A DNA stretch of 64,000 bases, taken from NCBI GenBank assembly GCA_030149365.1, contig JASBRP010000021.1, positions 1 to 64,000 on the forward strand, written 5' to 3'. A program made the position numbers and the translations under genes. The stretch is from Solimonas sp. GTDB taxonomy: Bacteria; Pseudomonadota; Gammaproteobacteria; Nevskiales; Nevskiaceae. Each line of letters opens with the position of its first letter. Positions within the stretch are counted from its first letter, which is position 1. Positions 1 to 8,893 of the stretch are shown here, one piece after another. Below the pieces are notes generated by a model. The model had not been told where the DNA came from. It ran no database searches and saw only the letters and a program-made list of their open reading frames with translations.

Positions 1-161
1 GCCCGGAGGGCGGGAGAGGGTTTCTGTAAAACGTAGCTGGGTTAGCCCTTCACGATTTACAGAAACCCTCGCCCGCGGCAACAGCTCCCTGCGTTGCCCT
101 ACCGCGGGCATCCATGCCCGCGTCGATCCCACTCCCGCAAGCGGGAGAGGGAAGATAATGA
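1..161. repeat. Intergenic inverted repeats at window start
   Basis: A perfect 15-bp inverted repeat (16-30 against 56-70, arm GAGGGTTTCTGTAAA, 25-nt loop) is followed by a short REP-like hairpin at 132-147 (CTCCCGC/GCGGGAG). The hairpin resembles the one at 11,545-11,570, so it probably belongs to a dispersed family. Neither has a T-tract that would make it an obvious intrinsic terminator for the gene that ends at 162. Confidence 0.6.
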
Positions 162-1310
162 CTACGTCGACCGCGCCGCCAGCCAATCCGCCACCTGCGG
201 CCAGATATTCACCGGCGCCTTGCTGCCACCAAGAATCCCCATGTGCCCGCCCGGCACTTCGATCAGCGTCTTGTCCGGGCTGCGCGCGTGCTCGAGGATC
301 GGGTGCGTGCAGCCGGTGGTCACGATCACGTCCTCGGTGCCGGCCACCAGCAGCAGGTTGGCGTCGATGTCGCGCAGCTCGGCCTCGCAGCGCTTGATCG
401 GCAGGCGGCCCTTGGCGAGCACGTTGTCGGCCCAGAGGTACTGCACGATGTCCTGCATCACGCCGCCCGGGTAGGCCACCATGCCGTCGAGGAAGGCGCC
501 GTTGGTGGCGTGGTCGCTGACGAACTCGCGGTCGTGCAGGTTGCGCAGCAGTTCGAAATAGCCCTGCAGGCTCGCCACCGGGTTGGTCAGCTTGAAGGCC
601 AGGCTGTTGGCCCAGCCCGGCGAGCGCCACCAGCGTGGCGAGGTGTTGTGCGGGCGGAAGCCCGTGCGGTCGCGCAGCCAGCGCAGCTGCTTGGACAGGC
701 GCTGGTACTGCACGCCCAGCATGCCGTTGTTATGGTAGTCGCAGGGCGCGCCGATCAACGCCAGGTTGACGATGTCCGGATCGCGGCTCAGCGCAGTGTA
801 GGCGTAGGAGAACAGGCCGCCGAAGCTCCAGCCGTGCAGCGACAGACGCTGGCTGCCGCTGTGCTCGCGCACCTGCGCCAGCATCTTCGGCATCAGCTCC
901 GCCACGTAGGTGGCGATGCGGAACTCGTCGTGCCGCGAATCTGGCCGGCCCCAGTCCACCAGGTACAGCTCGAAGCCGCGCGCGCGCAGGTAGCGCACCA
1001 GGCTGCGCTGCTCGAACAGGTCGTAGATCAGCATGTTGACCGCCAGCGGCGACACCAGCACCAGCGGCACGGCGTGCGCCTGGCGCTGCACCGGCACGCG
1101 CTGGTCCAGCAGCTCGATCTCGTCCTGCTCCAGCGGCGGGTAGTAACGTAGCTGGGCGATGCCCTCGCGGTGGATCACCTCGTAAGGCGTGCGCTCGGCC
1201 TGCACCAGCTCGTCGCTGCGCAACAGGCGGTCGCGCAGGTTGGCGGTGCTGTGGCTGGCGCTGCGGGCGAGGCGGCGGCTACGGTGGATCAGGCGCTGGT
1301 GCAGGGGCAT
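162..1310 (-). CDS. PHA-synthase-like alpha/beta hydrolase with serine nucleophile
   Basis: An alpha/beta-hydrolase of 382 residues that resembles class III poly(3-hydroxyalkanoate) synthases (PhaC) in length and in the N-terminal PLVLVSPLAVNMLIYDL stretch. The nucleophile elbow reads GWSFGG, a serine, where true PhaC enzymes have G-x-C-x-G. The rest of the triad is plausible in TEDVIV (Asp) and PGGHMG (His). A serine makes polymerase activity doubtful and suggests a related hydrolase, depolymerase or acyltransferase. I start at the ATG at 1310, because the 20 residues upstream are not typical of the fold; a start at 1370 is possible. No PHA partner gene (phaE, phaR, phasin) lies in the window. 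Confidence 0.7.
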   Translation of the reverse strand: MPLHQRLIHRSRRLARSASHSTANLRDRLLRSDELVQAERTPYEVIHREGIAQLRYYPPLEQDEIELLDQRVPVQRQAHAVPLVLVSPLAVNMLIYDLFEQRSLVRYLRARGFELYLVDWGRPDSRHDEFRIATYVAELMPKMLAQVREHSGSQRLSLHGWSFGGLFSYAYTALSRDPDIVNLALIGAPCDYHNNGMLGVQYQRLSKQLRWLRDRTGFRPHNTSPRWWRSPGWANSLAFKLTNPVASLQGYFELLRNLHDREFVSDHATNGAFLDGMVAYPGGVMQDIVQYLWADNVLAKGRLPIKRCEAELRDIDANLLLVAGTEDVIVTTGCTHPILEHARSPDKTLIEVPGGHMGILGGSKAPVNIWPQVADWLAARST

Positions 1311-1421
1311 CGGTACAGGCAGGCAAGGGGCGAAAGCGCGGCAGTCTAAGGGCGCCCCGCTGAAACGCAATTGGCCGTAGCGCTGACGGCGGCGTCAGAA
1401 AACGCCTCCCGGTGGCCTGGG

Positions 1422-2291
1422 TCAGGGCCCCTCGGTAGGCGTGTAGTACTTGCCCTGTTCCAGCGTCTGCGGCTCCTCGGCGCCGGTGGCGAAACGCACC
1501 GGCAGGCTGCGGCGGGTATAGCCCGTCAGCGGCTTGAACACCTCGAAGTGCAGGTGCGGCCGCCCGGAGAAGCCGGTGTTGCCCGAATAGCCCAGCAGCT
1601 GGCCCGCGCTTATCACCTCGCCAGGGCTCACCACCACGCTGAACTGGCGCAGGTGCAGGTACCAGCCCACGGTACCGTCGTCATGCACCACCGCCACGTA
1701 GTTGGCATCGTCGGCATAACGGCGGTCCGGCCCGCCGACGCCGGAATCGGCCTTGATGGCGCAGACCACCCCGGCGCGTGCGGCACGCACCTCCGTGCCT
1801 TCCGCGGTGGCGAAGTCATAGGCATTGAAGGACGCATCCTGGTGGCTGTAGCTGCCGCCGGCCCCCTGGATCAGCTCGTAGGTGGTGCCGGGTGCCAGCG
1901 GCAGCAGGTAGACCTGGGCACTGTCGTGCACACCCTTGGCGTCACCGCATTGCCAGCGAGACTCGTAGCGATATTCCGGTGCCCCCGCCCCCGCCGCGGG
2001 GCGCAGCTCGAACAAGGCCAGGCCCCGTGCATCGCGCACGCTGCGGGTGAATGGCAAAGGCTGGTCGGACTCCATGCGGCTCAGCTGCGCACGCACCGTG
2101 ACCGTCACCGGATAAGCCTTGGGGCTGTCGAGCAGCAAGCGCACCCGGTCCCCGGCCTGCTCCGTGTAGACCCGCGCCTCCAGTACCTCCGCGGGCGCCG
2201 CCCTCTGCACGCTCGGCGTCTCGGGAGCCTCGCGCCCGCAGGCAGCGATGATGGGCAGCAGGACCAGCAGGCAGGGCAGGCGGAAGGACAT
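1422..2291 (-). CDS. M23 (LytM) peptidase-like lipoprotein
   Basis: A 289-residue putative lipoprotein: signal peptide with lipobox IAAC (Cys18), an N-terminal beta-rich segment of about 110 residues, then a LytM/peptidase M23 domain (about 140-270). The zinc-site signatures are visible as SHQDASFNAYDF (His...Asp) and HLHFEV (H-x-H). M23 enzymes cleave peptide cross-links of peptidoglycan or act as scaffolds in the periplasm. Here the HxxxD signature is stretched (His and Asp further apart than usual), although members with this spacing exist, so whether it is catalytic is uncertain. It is a single gene in the same direction as its neighbours. Confidence 0.8.
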   Translation of the reverse strand: MSFRLPCLLVLLPIIAACGREAPETPSVQRAAPAEVLEARVYTEQAGDRVRLLLDSPKAYPVTVTVRAQLSRMESDQPLPFTRSVRDARGLALFELRPAAGAGAPEYRYESRWQCGDAKGVHDSAQVYLLPLAPGTTYELIQGAGGSYSHQDASFNAYDFATAEGTEVRAARAGVVCAIKADSGVGGPDRRYADDANYVAVVHDDGTVGWYLHLRQFSVVVSPGEVISAGQLLGYSGNTGFSGRPHLHFEVFKPLTGYTRRSLPVRFATGAEEPQTLEQGKYYTPTEGP

Positions 2292-2359
2292 GGCGCGGAC
2301 GGTTCCGTGGACGCGCCATTGTAGGCAACGCCCGCGGGCTCGCGCTCAGGCGCCGCGGC

Positions 2360-3472
2360 TCAGGTCCCCGGGCTCACCCGCAGGATGCGGCCCTCGTTCT
2401 CGTCGGTGACCAGGTACAGGTAGCCGTCCGGCCCCTGGCGCACGTCGCGCACGCGCGCCTTGATGTCGTAGCGCTCCTCCTGCTTCACCTTCTCGCCATC
2501 CAGCTGCAGCCGCACCAGCTGGCCGAACTTCAGCGAGCCCACGAAAAGATTGCCCTGCCAGGCCTTGAAGCGGTCCGCCGTGTAGAAGGCCATGCCGCTG
2601 GGCGCGATCGACGGTACCCAATAATGCAGCGGCTGCTCCATGCCGGGCCGTTGCTGCTCGCCCTTGCCGATCTTGAGACCGGAGTAGTCCGTGCCGTAAG
2701 TGATCACCGGCCAGCCGTAGTTGCGGCCCGGCTGCGCCACGTTGATCTCGTCGCCGCCGCGCGGCCCGTGCTCGTGCGTCCACAGGCGGCCGGTCTGCGG
2801 ATGCATCGCCGCACCCTGCGGGTTGCGGTGGCCGTAGGACCAGATCTCCGGCCCGGCATCCTTGCGGCCCGCATAGGGATTGCCCGCCGGCACGCCGCCT
2901 TCGCGATCGATGCGGATCACCTTGCCCAGGTGTCCATCGAGGGACTGTGCCTGCTCCATGCCGCTGTAACGTTCGCCCAGCGTCACGAACAGCGCACCAT
3001 CCGGCGCGAACACCAGGCGCGAGCCGTAATGGTTCTTGCTGTCCACCGAAGGCTGCTGGCGGAAGATCACGCGTAGCTGCTCCAGGCCCTTGTCGCCCAG
3101 GCGCGCGTGCGCCACCGCCGTGCCGTTGCGGCCTTGCTCGCGCGGCTCGCTGTAGCTGAAGTAGATGCGCTGCGTCTGCGCGAACTGCGGGTCCAGCACC
3201 ACATCCAGCAGGCCGCCCTGCCCACCGGCCGCCACCGCCGGCACACCGGCCAACGGTGCAGAGACGGCGCCCTTGGCATCCACCACCCGCAGGCGACCAG
3301 GCTTTTCCGTCACCAGCATGCGCCCATCGGGCAGGAAGGCCAGCGCCCAGGGGTGTTCCAGCCCGCGCGCCACCTCGGTCACCTGCAGTGCCCCGGCCGG
3401 CGCCACGGGCGCACCGTCACCGCGTGTGCAGGCCGTGAGCAGCAATCCGGCCAGCAGGATCGAGCCTCGCAT
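2360..3472 (-). CDS. PQQ-dependent sugar dehydrogenase-like lipoprotein
   Basis: A 370-residue protein of the soluble glucose dehydrogenase/YliI (GSDH, six-bladed beta-propeller) family, which oxidises aldoses or other sugars with PQQ. Supporting motifs are LEHPWALAFLPDGRMLVTEKPGRL, GGQGGLLDV, SYGHRNPQGAAMHP and EHGPRGGDEIN, with GPDGYLYLVTDENEGRILRV near the C-terminus. The N-terminus is a lipoprotein signal (LLTAC, Cys15), so it should face the periplasm. An AAGGAG lies just upstream of the ATG at 3472; the open frame runs further upstream to 3856 but without a convincing start. The substrate is unknown, and no PQQ synthesis genes are nearby. Confidence 0.85.
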   Translation of the reverse strand: MRGSILLAGLLLTACTRGDGAPVAPAGALQVTEVARGLEHPWALAFLPDGRMLVTEKPGRLRVVDAKGAVSAPLAGVPAVAAGGQGGLLDVVLDPQFAQTQRIYFSYSEPREQGRNGTAVAHARLGDKGLEQLRVIFRQQPSVDSKNHYGSRLVFAPDGALFVTLGERYSGMEQAQSLDGHLGKVIRIDREGGVPAGNPYAGRKDAGPEIWSYGHRNPQGAAMHPQTGRLWTHEHGPRGGDEINVAQPGRNYGWPVITYGTDYSGLKIGKGEQQRPGMEQPLHYWVPSIAPSGMAFYTADRFKAWQGNLFVGSLKFGQLVRLQLDGEKVKQEERYDIKARVRDVRQGPDGYLYLVTDENEGRILRVSPGT

Positions 3473-3598
3473 GTCCTTCTCCTTGGGGTTTACCGCTTGT
3501 AGGACCGGCACACCTCGATTTGGTGCCATCGTCCTTATGGAGGGGGACGCCATGTCCGCCCCTGCCGAGGATAGCCCCACCATCAGGAGGAGAGAACG

Positions 3599-4003
3599 AT
3601 GCCGACCAAGGCACAGATCGAGCAGGCCATCCGCAATCACTTCGAAGCCTGGAATTCCAAGGATAAGATGCGCTGGATGGCGAATTTCGCCGACGGCATC
3701 CGCCTGGAAGACCCCGTGGGCGGCCTGCCCAAGATCGGCAAGGACGGCCTGGAGAAGAGCTGGACCAACTCCTTCAAGGACGGCCATGACTGGAAGATCG
3801 AGATCGTGCTGATGCAGGTCTGCGCCAACCAGGCCGCCCTGCACGTGAAGAACCACGGCAAGGTCGAGGGCAAGCCGGTGGAGCTCGACTCCATCGAGAT
3901 CTACACCATCGACGACGCCGGCAAGGTCGCCTACATCCGCACCTACTTCAATCCTCCGGAAGGGCAGCAGCTCGATCCTTACTTCTTGCAGCAGCAGCCG
4001 TAG
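3599..4003 (+). CDS. SnoaL-like / NTF2-fold protein
   Basis: A 134-residue single-domain protein of the SnoaL/ketosteroid-isomerase-like NTF2 superfamily. It starts with the helical AIRNHFEAWNSKDKMRWMANFADGIRLEDPVGG pattern and ends in the beta-sheet pattern IEIYTIDDAGKVAYIRTYFNP. A strong AGGAGGAGA Shine-Dalgarno lies 6-10 nt before the ATG. It is divergent from the sugar dehydrogenase. Members act as isomerases, hydratases or ligand-binding proteins, and nothing here identifies the substrate. Confidence 0.7.
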   Translation: MPTKAQIEQAIRNHFEAWNSKDKMRWMANFADGIRLEDPVGGLPKIGKDGLEKSWTNSFKDGHDWKIEIVLMQVCANQAALHVKNHGKVEGKPVELDSIEIYTIDDAGKVAYIRTYFNPPEGQQLDPYFLQQQP

Positions 4004-4019
4004 TCGCCGCTCCCGTAGC

Positions 4020-4110
4020 CGTTCGCCCTGAGCCTGCCGAAGGGTGAACGGCCTCTACCACGGGGCTCGGCCTCCATAGCTGTTCACGCTTCGACAGGCT
4101 CAGCGCGAAC
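4020..4110. repeat. Facing pair of REP-type repeats
   Basis: Two copies of a dispersed repeat face each other: 4020-4050 (core TTCGCCCTGAGCCTGCCGAA) and 4082-4110 (core TTCGACAGGCTCAG). Related copies lie at 11,446-11,476 and 23,497-23,520. The paired, inverted arrangement resembles a bacterial interspersed mosaic element. Confidence 0.75.
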
Positions 4111-4171
4111 GGGGCGGTTAGTCAGTCCAGGCCTACAGTCAGAAGTTGTGTGCCCATGGTAAAAACCCGCC

Positions 4172-5605
4172 ATGCGCCCCCTGATCCCCTTCCTCCTCTC
4201 GCTCGTCACCCTCACCGCCGCCGCCCAGGACGACTGGCCCAACCTGCGCCAGCTCGAGAAGACCGGCGCCAGCGCCACCGCCCTCGCGCTGGACCTGCAG
4301 AGCGGCCGCGTGCTCGCGGCGCACAACCCGCAGCAGCGGCTCAACGCCGCCTCGCTGACCAAGATCGTACTCGCCGCCGCCGCGCTGGAGGCCTGGGAGC
4401 CGGAGCGCACGCTCGCCACCGATCTCTACGCCACCGGCAATCTCAACCAGGGCGTGCTCGAGGGCTCGCTGATCCTGCAGGGCCAGGCCGATCCCACGCT
4501 GGAGCACCGTGACCTCTGGCTGCTGGCCGCGCAGTTGCGCCAGGCCGGCGTGCGCGAGGTGCGCGGCGATCTCAACGTCAGCACCCTGCCCCTGGGCCGC
4601 CCTGCCTGCGAGACCGCGGACCGCTGCAAGTTCATCACCCGCAGCGATTCCTCCTACGCCGCGCCGCTGTCGGGTATCGGCGTGGACTACGGCAGCTGGT
4701 GCGTGGACTTCTCCCCCAGCCTGGAACCGCGCCACTGTTCCGGCGTCGCCTTGCCGATCACCGTCGAAGGCCGCATCGATGCACGTGGCGCACGCAACAG
4801 CGCACCGCTGGCCATCGCCCGCACCCAGGGCAAGGAGGGAGACCGCATCCTGGTTTCCGGCACGCTCGACCCCGGCAACCTGCAGCGCGTCTACCGCTCC
4901 ATGTCCGACCCCGCCGGCGGCACTGGGCAGTTGCTGTGGCAGATGCTGGCCGAGCTCGGCATCCGTGTGAACGGCGGCCTCTACCTGCGCGAGGAAGCAT
5001 TGCCCGCCAATGCCTGGCGCGTGGCCGGCGTGCAGGGCCTGCCGCTGCGCGAACAGCTCGAGCGCATGATGCGCTACTCCAACAACTACATCGCCGACGT
5101 CATGACGCTGAAACTGGCGCAGGAGGCGCGTCCCGGTCCCGCGCCGACGCTGGCGCAAGCGGCCACGCAGCTCTCCGCGCGCGTGGTGCGTGCGCGCCAG
5201 GCCATCGGCGACGGCGCCGTCATCGCCCCGCCGCTGTACAGCGGCAGCGGCCTGACGCCCGAGAACGCGCTCTCCGCGCGCGACCTGATCGCCGTTCTGC
5301 GCGAGCAATACCTGGGCACGCGGACCTTCCCCGCGTTCTACGCCGGCCTGGTGGTCCCGGCGGATTCCGGCGGTACGCGCATGCGCGAAGGCAGCCCCGC
5401 CTGGATGACGCGCACCGCCTTCAAGACCGGCACCATGAGCGAGCCGCATGCGGTCTTCGGCATCGGCGGCTACCTGCGCAAGCAGGATGGCGGCTGGGTG
5501 GCCCTCGCCGTGCTGGTCAACGGCGCACCGGGCCAGGCCCTCAACTCGCGTGAATCACTGAAGTACATCCGGTCAGACGTGGAAGCGCTCCTGGCACGGT
5601 ACTGA
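4172..5605 (+). CDS. dacB: D-alanyl-D-alanine carboxypeptidase/endopeptidase PBP4
   Basis: A 477-residue penicillin-binding protein of peptidase family S13. It trims or cleaves D-Ala-containing peptidoglycan peptides in the periplasm. The three active-site boxes are clear: SLTK (61-64), SNN (303-305) and KTG (418-420). A signal peptide precedes residue 20 (SLVTLTAAAQ). Between the first and second boxes lies the long insertion typical of PBP4 (about 100-260), with several cysteines that could form disulphides. It appears monocistronic, flanked upstream by REP repeats. Length and motif order match the family well. Confidence 0.9.
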   Translation: MRPLIPFLLSLVTLTAAAQDDWPNLRQLEKTGASATALALDLQSGRVLAAHNPQQRLNAASLTKIVLAAAALEAWEPERTLATDLYATGNLNQGVLEGSLILQGQADPTLEHRDLWLLAAQLRQAGVREVRGDLNVSTLPLGRPACETADRCKFITRSDSSYAAPLSGIGVDYGSWCVDFSPSLEPRHCSGVALPITVEGRIDARGARNSAPLAIARTQGKEGDRILVSGTLDPGNLQRVYRSMSDPAGGTGQLLWQMLAELGIRVNGGLYLREEALPANAWRVAGVQGLPLREQLERMMRYSNNYIADVMTLKLAQEARPGPAPTLAQAATQLSARVVRARQAIGDGAVIAPPLYSGSGLTPENALSARDLIAVLREQYLGTRTFPAFYAGLVVPADSGGTRMREGSPAWMTRTAFKTGTMSEPHAVFGIGGYLRKQDGGWVALAVLVNGAPGQALNSRESLKYIRSDVEALLARY

Positions 5606-5799
5606 GTTTCGCCGCCGCCGTTCACGTGGCGGTCGGCGGCCCGCCACGAAACCAGAATCCCTCAAGCCCGTCATGCCGGGCCAAGCAACGTCTTGCCCTC
5701 TCTGCCCCGCAGGGGAGCGTGCGGCTGTCTTTTCCAACGATCTGCTTCGGCGTCAGGTCCCTCATCCCTAAACCATACCAAGGCATGACCCGCCCACCC

Positions 5800-5828
5800 T
5801 TGACTTTAATAGTTAGGAATCCTAACTT
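5800..5828 (+). promoter_or_regulatory. Promoter with palindromic operator before redoxin gene
   Basis: A -35-like TTGACT (5800-5805) and a weak -10-like TAACTT (5823-5828) enclose a 17-bp palindrome, AGTTAGGAATCCTAACT (5811-5827). A palindrome filling the spacer is the classic layout for repressor binding. The regulator is not encoded next to it. Confidence 0.5.
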
Positions 5829-5856
5829 ACATCCCATCAGTCACAGGAGAAGGCAG

Positions 5857-6414
5857 ATGAACGACAGCTTGCAGCTCGCCCCCGAATGGCAGGTGGACCA
5901 ATGGTTCAACACCTCGGCTCCGCTGAGCCTGGCCGCCTTGCGCGGCAAGGTGGTGGTGGTCGAGGCCTTCCAGATGCTCTGCCCCGGCTGCGTCTCGCAT
6001 GGCCTGCCGCAGGCACAGCGCGTGCACCAGACCTTCCCGCAGGACAAGGTCGCGGTGGTGGGCCTGCACACGGTGTTCGAGCATCACGCGGCGATGACGC
6101 CGGTATCGCTGAAGGCCTTCCTGCACGAGTACCGCATCGGCTTTCCGGTGGGCGTGGATCGCCCGGGCCAGGGCACCCCGATCCCGCTGACCATGCAGGC
6201 CTACCGCATGCGCGGCACGCCCACGCTGATCCTGATCGACGCGCAGGGTCGCCTGCGGCAGCAGCACTTCGGCCAGGTGGATGACCTCGTGCTGGGCGCG
6301 GAGATCGCCACGCTGGTGGCCGAGGCTGAAGCGGATGCGGTATTCGCCCAGCCGGGCGGCGAGCCGGCGGCGGCCGGCTGCGACAACGGCCGCTGCGAGA
6401 TCAGCGCCGCCTGA
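5857..6414 (+). CDS. Redoxin (TlpA/AhpC-like thioredoxin-fold protein)
   Basis: A 185-residue cytoplasmic thioredoxin-fold protein. The N-terminal half reads LAALRGKVVVVEAFQMLCPGCVSHGLPQAQ, placing CPGC in the redox-active CxxC position, and the cis-proline region is RMRGTPTLILIDAQGRL. The C-terminus carries another Cys pair (GCDNGRCEISAA), which could form a resolving or metal-binding site. No signal peptide is visible. The ATG at 5857 follows AGGAGAAGGCAG; the frame stays open 77 codons upstream but across the promoter. It is probably a thiol peroxidase or disulphide reductase. The palindromic promoter suggests induction by redox stress (inference). Confidence 0.75.
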   Translation: MNDSLQLAPEWQVDQWFNTSAPLSLAALRGKVVVVEAFQMLCPGCVSHGLPQAQRVHQTFPQDKVAVVGLHTVFEHHAAMTPVSLKAFLHEYRIGFPVGVDRPGQGTPIPLTMQAYRMRGTPTLILIDAQGRLRQQHFGQVDDLVLGAEIATLVAEAEADAVFAQPGGEPAAAGCDNGRCEISAA

Positions 6415-6438
6415 TTACACAGCGAGGCAGCGAAACAA

Positions 6439-6466
6439 AAGGGCGGCCGTGAGGCCGCCCTTTCTT
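6439..6466 (+). terminator. Intrinsic terminator after redoxin gene
   Basis: A GC stem GGGCGGCC/GGCCGCCC (6441-6448 and 6453-6460) with loop GTGA is followed by TTTCTT. It lies 25 nt after the redoxin stop codon. Confidence 0.75.
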
Positions 6467-6864
6467 CATTCGCCGGGGCGGGCACGAGTCCCGCCCCGGC
6501 GCCTGCTGCAACACGGTCTGCCTGATGCAAGACCGTGTCACCTGTTCCGGCTCATTGCGCGCATGGCCGGAACGCTTCCGTCTTCCTGCACGCCAGGCGA
6601 CTTGCGATCACCTGGGCTGAAGAATAGAGGCTGGGAAATGACGGCACCGTATGGCGTCATGTATTAAGTCATTCCCAGCCGGCGAAGTGGTTTTATCGCT
6701 TCGATTTGACAGGGGCGATTGCAAAATCCAATCGTCTTTTCAATTCTCTGCTGACTTCCTCCTCGCCTAAGTTGGACGGCGGGTTTCCACCAGAGTTCCC
6801 GGGAATTTCCCGCGGAATTTCAGCAGGATCTGCCGCCCCGGGAATCGCAGCGCAGCGCCACCAC
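6467..6864. other. Gene-poor stretch with one long hairpin
   Basis: A perfect 12-bp hairpin (6471-6482 against 6490-6501) follows the terminator. After that I see no convincing gene up to 6864; the only open frames lack a ribosome-binding site and family features. Base composition is mixed and less GC-rich at 6650-6780. Confidence 0.5.
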
Positions 6865-7716
6865 TCACGGCGGCGAGCACGGCGCGCGCTGGAAGAAGTC
6901 ACGCATGCCTTCGAGGTCATCGGTATTGAGCCAGTCCACGCCGCTGGTTAGCAAGGTGCACCAGAGCCGGTCACGTGCCGCGCCGGGCGCATCGGGCGTG
7001 CCCCAGAGGCGCAAGCGGCGGCCCGCGGCGTGCGTGCGCTGCACCGCGTCCTGCAGCTTGAGCCGCTGCGCCTCGGGGAATTCACCGTTGCCGTCCCAGC
7101 CGAATTCCGTCGCCCAGTTGGCGCTGATCAGCGGCATGAAGGAAGCCGGCGCGCGGTCGTCCAGGTCCGTGAGCCGGCCGTCGTAGCTGGAGCGCCGCGT
7201 CGCCGCGGCTTCCATCTCCGCGCGCGGCCGGTTACCGGATACCACCACGTCGACCAGGCCGGCATGCAGGCCGCTGGCATCATGGCGCGTGAACAAATCG
7301 CCGTACTCTGCCAACTGCGATTCCAGCTCCTTCCAGGTGGCCGGGCCTGCTGTCTTCAGGTCCACCAGCAACTGCAGCCGGCCCCCTGCATGGATGGCCC
7401 CACCATGTGCCGCCGCGTAACCGGCCAACGGATCCAGGTAAAGATTGCGCAGCGTCCGGCCCGCGCGGATTTCGCCCAGGCTGTGCGCCACCGCCAGGTC
7501 GCCGGCCAGGGTGCGGAAGACGTCCGCCTCCACGCTGCCAAAGCCCTGCTCCAGGGCATCGAGCAGCGGCCGCTCGTGCAGGTAGTCATTGTGAGCATGC
7601 GCATGCTGCAACATCGCAGCGCCCGTGCCATCCGGAACTACGGATGAACCGACCGGCTCGCTGGAGCTACAGGCGGCAAGCAGCAGGATGGCAAGGGCGG
7701 GCAGTCGGCGGAGCAT
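6865..7716 (-). CDS. PLC-like phosphodiesterase lipoprotein (AIM6-like)
   Basis: A 283-residue putative lipoprotein (lipobox LLAAC, Cys16). It contains HAHNDYLHERPLLDALEQGFGSVEADVF, the conserved opening of PI-PLC-like/glycerophosphodiester phosphodiesterase TIM barrels related to the yeast AIM6 family. This includes the His-x-His-Asn pair and the Glu-Ala-Asp metal ligands. Later features are LVDLKT (barrel strand 3) and SGVDWLNTDDL at the end of the barrel. It should act on an exposed phosphodiester in the periplasm or at the envelope; the substrate is unknown. Confidence 0.7.
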   Translation of the reverse strand: MLRRLPALAILLLAACSSSEPVGSSVVPDGTGAAMLQHAHAHNDYLHERPLLDALEQGFGSVEADVFRTLAGDLAVAHSLGEIRAGRTLRNLYLDPLAGYAAAHGGAIHAGGRLQLLVDLKTAGPATWKELESQLAEYGDLFTRHDASGLHAGLVDVVVSGNRPRAEMEAAATRRSSYDGRLTDLDDRAPASFMPLISANWATEFGWDGNGEFPEAQRLKLQDAVQRTHAAGRRLRLWGTPDAPGAARDRLWCTLLTSGVDWLNTDDLEGMRDFFQRAPCSPP

Positions 7717-7837
7717 GTGTCGGTCACTCGAGAAGAGTGCGCAGACTATGACATCCGCATGACGCCGGCATGATCGCCGCGACCGTAGGGCGGGAGCATC
7801 CCGCCTTCGGCAAAGGCCAGCGTTACACGCCAGCCCT

Positions 7838-8893
7838 TTACGGCTGGTTCAACGCCGCCAGGATCTTCTCGCGCGCCGCCGTCCACATCGCCAGGCCCTT
7901 GTCCGGGGTGCCGGTGATCAGCAGCATCGCCGTGTAACCCTTGCCGAAGTCGATCCACGGCGTGCTGCCGAGCAGGCCGGGATCACTGATCTCCGGCCCG
8001 ACACTGTCGGGGTGATTCTCCGGCGAGGAAATCCACCAGCCCTGGCTGTAGCCCACCAGCCGCGCGCCCGGTAGCGCGGGCGTGAAGTACACCGGCAGTC
8101 CCGTCACCTGGCTCTGCCGCAGGGCTTGCCCCTGGGCGCGCGTCAGCAGCGGCGCGCCGCCGTCAAGGATCACCTGGCTGAACTTGATGTAGTCCGGTGC
8201 ATTGGACACGGCCCCGCCGGCCACTCGCGGATTGCTCGACTCGCCGTAGCTGAAGGAATCCATGCCCAGCGGCGCGGTGACCCGCTCGCGGAACAGCGTG
8301 CTCCAGGGCTGGCCGGTCACGCGCTCCGCCACCAGCCCCGCCACCTGGTAACCCGCCGCGCTGTAGCCGAACTGCGTGCCAGGCAGGAAATCCAGCGGCG
8401 CTGCCGCGATCTCCGCCGCGCAGTCCTGCAGCGTCATCATGTTCACCTGGTCCAGGCAGGGCGAGGTCGTCGGCAGGCCCGAGGTATGGTTGAGCAGCAT
8501 GCGCAGCGTGATGCCGGACTTGGCCACCGGCCAGCCGATGGCGTCGCCGAGATACTGGCTCACCGGCGCGTCCAGGCTCACCAGGCCTTCACGCTCCAGC
8601 GTCAGCAGCGCCACGGCCGCCGGCGCCTTGGTGGCGGAGGCGATGGGGATGGCGGAGTCCAGCGTCATGTCGCCGCCCGCACGGCTGAACTCACGGCGGC
8701 CGTCCACGTTGAGCACGAAGCTGTAACCGCGAACCTGGGCGTCACTCTCGCCGACGGCGCTGTCCAGCGTCTGCGCCAGCTCGCTCCAGTCGTAGACCGG
8801 GCGATACTCGTCCGATCTTTCCAGGTTGCAGGCGGACAGCATCACCACACCCGCCAGGACAGAAAGGCGGGCGCAGTTTCGGACAAATGTCAT
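7838..8893 (-). CDS. Serine hydrolase lipoprotein, class C beta-lactamase family
   Basis: A 351-residue protein of the serine beta-lactamase-like (peptidase S12/class C) family. It has a lipobox LSAC (Cys22), the SxxK box SATK (86-89), the HTSGLP motif (137-142) and a YSA box (178-180) in place of YxN. These place it with esterase/peptidase members (EstB, LACTB-like) rather than with true resistance enzymes. It should be anchored in the envelope and hydrolyse an ester, peptide or lactone. No ampR-like regulator is adjacent. Activity against beta-lactams cannot be inferred. Confidence 0.8.
   Translation of the reverse strand: MTFVRNCARLSVLAGVVMLSACNLERSDEYRPVYDWSELAQTLDSAVGESDAQVRGYSFVLNVDGRREFSRAGGDMTLDSAIPIASATKAPAAVALLTLEREGLVSLDAPVSQYLGDAIGWPVAKSGITLRMLLNHTSGLPTTSPCLDQVNMMTLQDCAAEIAAAPLDFLPGTQFGYSAAGYQVAGLVAERVTGQPWSTLFRERVTAPLGMDSFSYGESSNPRVAGGAVSNAPDYIKFSQVILDGGAPLLTRAQGQALRQSQVTGLPVYFTPALPGARLVGYSQGWWISSPENHPDSVGPEISDPGLLGSTPWIDFGKGYTAMLLITGTPDKGLAMWTAAREKILAALNQP

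Noticed and set aside
6706..6951. Small plus-strand frame after the redoxin terminator
   Set aside because: No ribosome-binding site, and its second half is antisense to the phosphodiesterase gene.
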